From: Liolophura sinensis
Taxonomy: Eukaryota > Mollusca > Polyplacophora > Chitonida > Chitonidae
Direction of reading: 5' to 3'
DNA length: 64,000 nucleotides
Assembly (NCBI RefSeq): GCF_032854445.1
Contig: NC_088295.1
Coordinates: 77,280,028-77,344,027, forward strand
Shown here: one piece after another, positions 60,001 to 64,000 of the stretch
How positions within the stretch are numbered: position 1 is the stretch's first letter
Layout of the letters: every line of letters begins with the position of its first letter
The notes under the pieces: generated by a model
What the model was told of the DNA's origin: nothing
What the model saw: only the letters and a program-made list of their open reading frames with translations
The model's database searches: none
Position numbers and translations under genes: made by a program

Positions 60001-63000
60001 CTTGTTCTCTCTTCCAACAGCATATGCATCATTTTATTTCGGGGGCCTCATATTGTCCTTGTTCTCTCTTTCAACAACATATGCATCATTTTATATCATG
60101 GGCCTCATCTTGTCCTTGTTCTCTCTTCCAACAGCATATACATCATTTTATATCGTGGGCCTCATATTGTCCTTGTTCTCTCTTTCAACAGCATATACAT
60201 CATTTTATATCGTAGGCGTCATCTTGTCCTTGTTCTCTCTTCCAACAGCATATACATCATTTTATATCGGGGGCCTCATATTGTCCTTGTTTTCTCTTCC
60301 AACAGCATATACATCATTTTATATCGTGGGCCTCATCTTGTCCATGCAAGTTCCATTTGTTGGTTTCCAGCCTATTAGAACCAGTGAACACATGGCTGCT
60401 GCAGGTGAGTTCTGGAAGTAGGGTATCCTCCACAATAATTGCTGAACATCGAATGTTGGTTTTCTTCTTTTATTTTTGTGGTATTTCGGACATCCTGATT
60501 CTAGTTTTATGGGGGAATACCAGAAGAAAACAATATGATTAAATTAAAACTAGCAGAATGTATGTACATTCTGTTTGCCTGTTGTGGCTTTATCTCAGTG
60601 CTAAAACTCAGTCTTTGCTCCCTGAGCGAATGAATACCATCATTTTAGGCTTGGACCTTAACAACTTGTGAGGTCACAAATATTGTTAAAATAAAATATC
60701 CTATATTTATAGACAGAGAATTATCTATTAAGTAAGGATATCAAATTTGTCCTTCTGTTTTTACAGAAGAAAACTTCAAAAAAACATGACACTATAGGCT
60801 GAAAAGGGCAAATATTTTTCTATCTGGTGGTGCCTGCTGCATAATTTTGCGAGTTTCTCGCCATACACGTAAAGCCTAAAAACGGCAAAGCTGGCATAAA
60901 TCGCTGTCCATCGCGTCCTCCATCTTTAACACCCTATGATTTATGTTGGGGGTGTGTTGCCTCTCAGCTATTGAGAGTGGTTAAAACTGCCGGCTTGTTC
61001 GTGTAAACTCGGAACCTACGCCCAACATTTCGGTTTCCCGATCGTCAAGTGAAAAGCGAACTATACTGTTGGCTACCTTCTGGGAAGAAGAGTTCTAGCG
61101 GAAATGTACGAACTGCGCTTTGGTGGTTTCTGACGGCAATTCTCCTCCTAACACAGAAGTCTGTCATATTAAGTAGACACTCAGATGTTACAAGTTTGTT
61201 CCATATGTTTTATGTTAGTGTTACTAATATCATTTGTCACTCTGTCTATTGTTATGTAGAGCATGGCACTTGGTATATACTAGCTCTGTCTATTGTTATG
61301 TTGAGCATGGCACTTGGTATATACTAGCTCTGTCTGTTGTTATGTAGAGCATGGCACTTGGTATATACTAGCTCTGTCTATGGTTATGTAGAGCATGGCA
61401 CTTGGTATATACTCGCTCTGTCTATGGTTATGCAGAGCATGGCATTTGGTATATACTCGCTCTGTCTATTATTATGTAGAGCATGGCACTTGGTATATAC
61501 TCGCTCTGTCTATGGTTATGCAGAGCATGGCACTTGGTATATACTCGCTCTGTCTATGGTTATGCAGAGCATGGCACTTGGTATATACTCGCTCTGTCTA
61601 TTGTTATGTAGAGCATGGCACTTGGTATATACTCGCTCTGTCTGTTGTTATGTAGAGCATGGCAGTTGGTATATACTCGCTCTGTCTATGGTTATGCAGA
61701 GCATGGCACTTGGTATATACTAGCTCTGTTGCCTGCAGCCAGATTGTTGTCAATAACCATTTACATATGTTTACATAAGGAATGTAGCTGATAAGTGTCC
61801 TGTGTGGTCTTCCAAACAGTGGGTATGGTTACCATAGCAACGAGTGGCCACAGCAGACTAGTATCACTATACCATGTGTCAGTTAATTGAGTGTTGTGAA
61901 TCAGTCATATTGGGTTTGATGATTATTTCATGGCAGCCAATGATAACAGTGTCATCTGATCATGGGGGGGGCCTCCGTGGCTCAGTCGGTTAAAGCGCTA
62001 GCGCAGCATAATGACCCAGGAGTCTTTCACCAATGCAGTCGCTGTGAGTTCAAGTCTAGCTCATGCTGGCTTACTCTCCGACGTACGTGAGAAGGTCTGT
62101 CAGCAACCTGCGGATGGTCGTGGGTTTCCCCGGGAAATCATCTGATCATGTGATGATAAAACTGCTGAGCACGGGTTGCTATAGTAACAGGAGACAACAA
62201 TCCACCCATACTGTTACAGGACTTGCCGAGTCGTTTGGGTGTTCAACACTTCGCCTGACCAAGTCCAGTACATTTCACCATCAAAACGTTCTTCACTAGG
62301 ATATTAAATAAATAGATAAATAACTAAATATATTTTCCTGCATAAAAAATCTAAATGTTGCTGCATGTGTAAAAATGGAGAATGGTGTGAATGAATGTCA
62401 ATTGTAAGGAAAATAAGCTCATTTTCTAGCAATAATCCTGATTTTGATGTGCATTTTGTTTACTCCCACAGGTGTGTTTGCACTACTGAATGCCTATGCG
62501 TTACTTAAGTACATGCAGTCACTGCTCACAAAAAAGAATTCAGTACTTGTTTTATGTGTCGGTGGTTGTGGCTGCTGGGGTGGTCTTTGTGGCTGTGGTC
62601 GGCCTGACCTGGGCAGGTGAGTGAGTTAGCACAAGTGATATGCAGGGGGTTTAGTTAGCAGTTGAAAACCCTTGTATAGCGATAACAAATCTATTTTAAG
62701 ATAGATGAAACTACTCATATAAAAACATGCAAGATAGAAAGAGGGACAGATGATTTGAGTAATTCAAGAAATGTAACCTTACCTGGGAAGTATATCGTGG
62801 ATGAGTGGTTGAAAGTGCCTCTGTTTCAATCATGAAGACACGTGGTACGGGTTCAATCCCATTCTTGGAGAATTTTAGGAATTTGTGGATTCCACTGTTC
62901 TGGGGACCATGGTTACATTGAGTTGTAGACGTTGCTGGTATGACCATATGCGCAGTATGGTTTCTGCCAGTATGGTGTTTGTATGTGGGAAAGTTTGTCA

Positions 63001-63597
63001 TGCGTGGGAAAGTTTGTCACATGTGGAATAGTTTGATAAGAACTTACCAATGGGCAATGCCCTCAGGTTTCCTTCATGTATAAAACTGATTGCCATCATA
63101 TTGGTGAAAAAGCAAATTAAACAAATCGACTAAATAAATTAATAACTAAAAAACTTGGCACTGATAGGTGTCCACACTTTTTGATACAGTGATTTCGTCA
63201 GGATTAAGTTTGATGTACCCACTTTTTTTGGTGTATTATTAATTTGTACATCTGTGTGTAAGTATTGAAATTTAACAGCAGTCTAATTTGGCTTTTCTTT
63301 TCTTTATCACATCAAAGAAATGATTTTTCTCTTTTTCTTGTGCAAAAGTTTTTGTTTGTTTTTTTTCTTATATTTATATATGATCAATTCCAGGTGTGGT
63401 GGCTCCATGGAGTGGACGATTCTACTCTCTCTGGGACACAGGTTATGCTAAAATTCACATCCCAATCATCGCCTCCGTCTCTGAACATCAACCCACAACT
63501 TGGGTCTCCTTTTTCTTCGACCTTCACATTCTAGTTTGTACATTTCCGGCCGGAGTTTGGTTCTGTATAAAGGAGATCAATGATGAGCGTGTTTTTG
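48041..63597 (+). CDS. STT3B: Oligosaccharyltransferase catalytic subunit STT3B, 5' part
   Basis: Ten exons (48041-48213, 53255-53363, 54730-54839, 55650-55738, 56264-56352, 56717-56782, 58688-58787, 60306-60404, 62472-62616, 63394-63597) give about 395 residues; the gene continues off the right edge. STT3 transfers the preassembled glycan to Asn in N-X-S/T sites in the ER. Visible landmarks are [16 protein letters not shown] with the catalytic-site Asp at residue 56, [63 protein letters not shown] and [33 protein letters not shown]-type (EVWNSGAG), WVSFFF and [10 protein letters not shown] fit STT3B rather than STT3A. The N-terminus is shorter than in human STT3B. Two oddities: a 16-copy repeat at the exon 8 acceptor and a net 2-bp loss in exon 9, both listed separately. 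Confidence 0.94.
48561..49117. mobile_element. Foldback element, about 560 bp, in STT3B intron 1
   Basis: A 30-bp inverted pair, with GTTGTAAAGACTAGGGTAAT at the left (48561-48590) and its complement at 49088-49117. No coding capacity. Confidence 0.8.
49660..49752. mobile_element. Fragment related to the 48.56-kb foldback element
   Basis: In reverse orientation it matches the left end of that element: GTTGTAAAGACTAGG, then ATTCATGCTTCCCTG and ATGAGGCTG. Confidence 0.65.
50617..50768. repeat. 76-bp tandem duplication at a SINE 5' end
   Basis: Two copies begin ACCTTTATGTATGTCATTTT and run into the first bases of the SINE (GGGGCCTTCTTAGCCGGAGG). The duplication therefore took in flank plus SINE start and occurred after insertion. 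Confidence 0.85.
50728..50990 (+). mobile_element. SINE with near-perfect target-site duplication
   Basis: A full SINE (GCACAATGACCCAGGAGCC, GGGAAGGTCTGCAGCAACC, tail ACCAATGAAATAAATAAATAA) is flanked by ATATTAGCTAATA on the left and ATATCAGCTAATA on the right. Lies in STT3B intron 1. Confidence 0.85.
53020..53092 (+). mobile_element. SINE tail fragment
   Basis: A diverged tail (CGCCATAAAACTGAGTGGCA, AGAGAAATATACATTTGTAA, GATCAAATAAATAA) just before STT3B exon 2. Confidence 0.5.
55334..55466 (+). repeat. STT3B-intron interspersed repeat, copy 1
   Basis: This is one of four copies of a roughly 125-bp sequence: CCAATGATAACAGTGTCA, TGATCATGTGATG, AAAACTGCTGAGCACGGTTG, CAATCCACCC, CTGGGTCGTTTGTGT. 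All four are in the same orientation in STT3B introns. The class is not recognised. Confidence 0.85.
57236..57367 (+). repeat. STT3B-intron interspersed repeat, copy 2
   Basis: Same sequence family as the copy at 55.33 kb, with CATCCGATCATGTGATGATA and GACTGGCTGGGTCGTTTGTG. Confidence 0.85.
57438..57690. repeat. 73-bp minisatellite, about 3.4 copies
   Basis: The unit contains ACAACTACAGTACTCCCAAC, GTGATGTGTGGATCAAACAA and CACTCTGTTGTACAGCC; ACTACAGTAC recurs at 57451 and 57524. Lies in STT3B intron 6. Confidence 0.9.
58290..58665 (+). mobile_element. Diverged SINE-like repeat
   Basis: The last 110 bp (CCGTAAAACTGACCACCATT, CATAAGTGAAAAATTCTTGT, AATCAATAAATGAATAAATAA) match the SINE tail. 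The front portion is not the common head. Confidence 0.55.
59040..59313 (+). mobile_element. SINE in STT3B intron 7
   Basis: It starts with a damaged head (GGTTAGCGCAAAGACAGCAT) followed by AATGACCCAGGAGCCTGTCG, the body, and the tail GTGAAATATTCTTAAGTATG and AACACCAACCAAGTAAATAA. Near the tail, ATACCTTTAAGTGA is duplicated. Confidence 0.8.
59428..60340 (+). repeat. 57-bp tandem array at the STT3B exon 8 acceptor, 16 copies
   Basis: Sixteen consecutive 57-bp units each hold a pyrimidine tract (TTGTTCTCTCTTCCAACAG) and the first 38 bp or so of exon 8 (CATATACATCATTTTATAT, GGGCCTCATCTTGTCC). Exon-side starts fall at 59451, 59508 and every 57 bp to 60306, the last leading into the true exon 8. 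Every copy is exactly 57 bp and stop-free in the STT3B frame. They encode variants of [19 protein letters not shown]. Copy 12 (60078) has lost its acceptor AG (AACAAC). Differences cluster at the residue after FYI (V, E, G or M) and at the L/V before IL. Confidence 0.96.
61241..61735. repeat. 44-bp minisatellite, 11 copies, STT3B intron 8
   Basis: The unit contains TTATGTAGAGCATGGCACTT and GGTATATACTAGCTCTGTCT, with GCATGGCA at 61261, 61305 and every 44 bp to 61701. Two variants (TTGTTATGTAGA and TGGTTATGCAGA) intermix. Confidence 0.93.
61937..62260 (+). repeat. STT3B-intron interspersed repeat, copy 3, split by a SINE
   Basis: The repeat family begins at GCCAATGATAACAGTGTCAT. It is interrupted at 61965-62137 by a SINE piece, and resumes with GTGATGATAAAACTGCTGAG. 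Confidence 0.85.
61965..62137 (+). mobile_element. Head-only SINE insertion with 13-bp duplication
   Basis: The insert has the intact head (GCCTCCGTGGCTCAGTCGGT, box B-like GAGTTCAAGTC) and part of the body, ending GGGTTTCCCCGGG plus AAA. The usual 3' half and tail are absent. TCATCTGATCATG occurs on both sides (61952-61964 and 62138-62150), so the ends are precise. Confidence 0.88.
62472..62616 (+). pseudogene. STT3B: STT3B exon 9 with apparent frameshift
   Basis: The exon begins [20 protein letters not shown] in frame. After the A-run near 62530 only the next frame continues the family sequence ([15 protein letters not shown]). The exon is 145 bp, whereas phase 1 on both sides needs a multiple of three. 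The net loss of 2 bp falls in the stretch ACAAAAAAGAATTCAG. It may be a sequencing or assembly error, a null allele, or a real change; the splice sites and flanking exons are intact. The wider STT3B gene is annotated separately. Confidence 0.75.
62785..63150 (+). mobile_element. Second, tRNA-headed SINE family
   Basis: The head has an A box-like TGAGTGGTTGAAAGTGC and a B box GGGTTCAATCCC about 50 bp later. The tail (TGTATAAAACTGATTGCCAT, CATATTGGTGAAAAAGC, CTAAATAAATTAATAA) resembles that of the main family. A short direct repeat TGTGGGAAAGTTTGTCA occurs inside. Confidence 0.6.
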
Positions 63598-63727
63598 GTG
63601 AGTGGGAAAAGGCAGATTATCCAAAGGATTAGGGCAGAACCAGCGAGCGAGAAGGCAGAAATCCCTAAGTCAGGAAAGGCTGAACTCCAGAGTTGGGAGG
63701 GCAGAACCCTTGATTGGACAGAACACT

Positions 63728-63860
63728 GGTTGATAAGCAGCCAATGATAACAGTGTCATCTGATCATGTGATGATAAAACTGCTGAGCACGGTTGCTATA
63801 GTAACAGGAGACCACAATCCACCCATCCTGTCACTTGACTGGCCGGGTCGTTTTTTGTCT
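63728..63860 (+). repeat. STT3B-intron interspersed repeat, copy 4
   Basis: The same family as the copies at 55.3, 57.2 and 61.9 kb. It lies just downstream of exon 10. Confidence 0.85.
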
Positions 63861-64000
63861 CTGACATATCATTAATTGGGGAACTCACAAAGCTCCTTCC
63901 AGCCTGTAATAAAATGGTCCAAAGCTATGAAGTCACATGTTCTTGCCTTTATTACATCAGAGTTATCGTTGAATGAAACAAATATGAAGTACTCGCACTG

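Noticed and set aside
61049-61723. Plus-strand frames of 86-128 codons
   Set aside because: Produced by the 44-bp minisatellite in STT3B intron 8; no splice signal ties them to STT3B.
62800-62875. Possible tRNA gene (A box and GGGTTCAATCCC)
   Set aside because: No proper acceptor stem or anticodon arm; followed by a SINE-like tail, so treated as a SINE head.

Overview
This window is nuclear DNA from an animal, with intron-rich genes, GT-AG splice sites and many short interspersed repeats. I favour a lophotrochozoan, probably a mollusc. The contactin gene has an N-terminal C-type lectin domain, as protostome contactins do. CEP70 is present although flies and nematodes lack it. The tRNA-derived SINEs end in AAATAAATAAA-type tails. 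The species itself cannot be read from the sequence.

Four protein-coding genes are well supported; their exons join with consistent phase except for one net 2-bp shift. On the minus strand, roughly 0.5-6.3 kb holds the 5' half of a contactin-like cell-adhesion gene (C-type lectin domain, then two Ig domains; the rest lies off the left edge). On the minus strand, 18.7-20.7 kb holds a complete FAIM gene (178 aa). On the plus strand, 22.7-39.8 kb holds a complete CEP70 gene (19 coding exons, 655 aa), divergent from FAIM. On the plus strand, from 48.04 kb to beyond the right edge, lies STT3B, the catalytic subunit of an oligosaccharyltransferase. FAIM and CEP70 are also divergent neighbours in human, so this pair looks like ancient conserved microsynteny.

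The intergenic stretches (6.4-18.7 kb and 39.8-48.0 kb) and the introns are full of repeats. They hold a tRNA-derived SINE family and a second tRNA-like SINE, several foldback (MITE-like) elements including one nested inside another, a 1-kb element with terminal inverted repeats, a decayed hAT-like transposase, a LINE reverse-transcriptase fragment, and many minisatellites. A 193-aa minus-strand reading frame at 15.7-16.3 kb carries a CxxC...HPxxxCxxC pattern like the N-terminal zinc region of RAG1-like proteins.

The most unusual structure is in STT3B. The intron 7/exon 8 boundary has been amplified into 16 tandem copies of exactly 57 bp. Each copy holds a pyrimidine tract, a splice acceptor (15 of 16 intact) and the first codons of exon 8, and the whole array is open in the STT3B frame. 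Use of different acceptors would add 0 to 15 hydrophobic 19-residue units to the protein. Exon 9 of the same gene also carries an apparent net 2-bp deletion.
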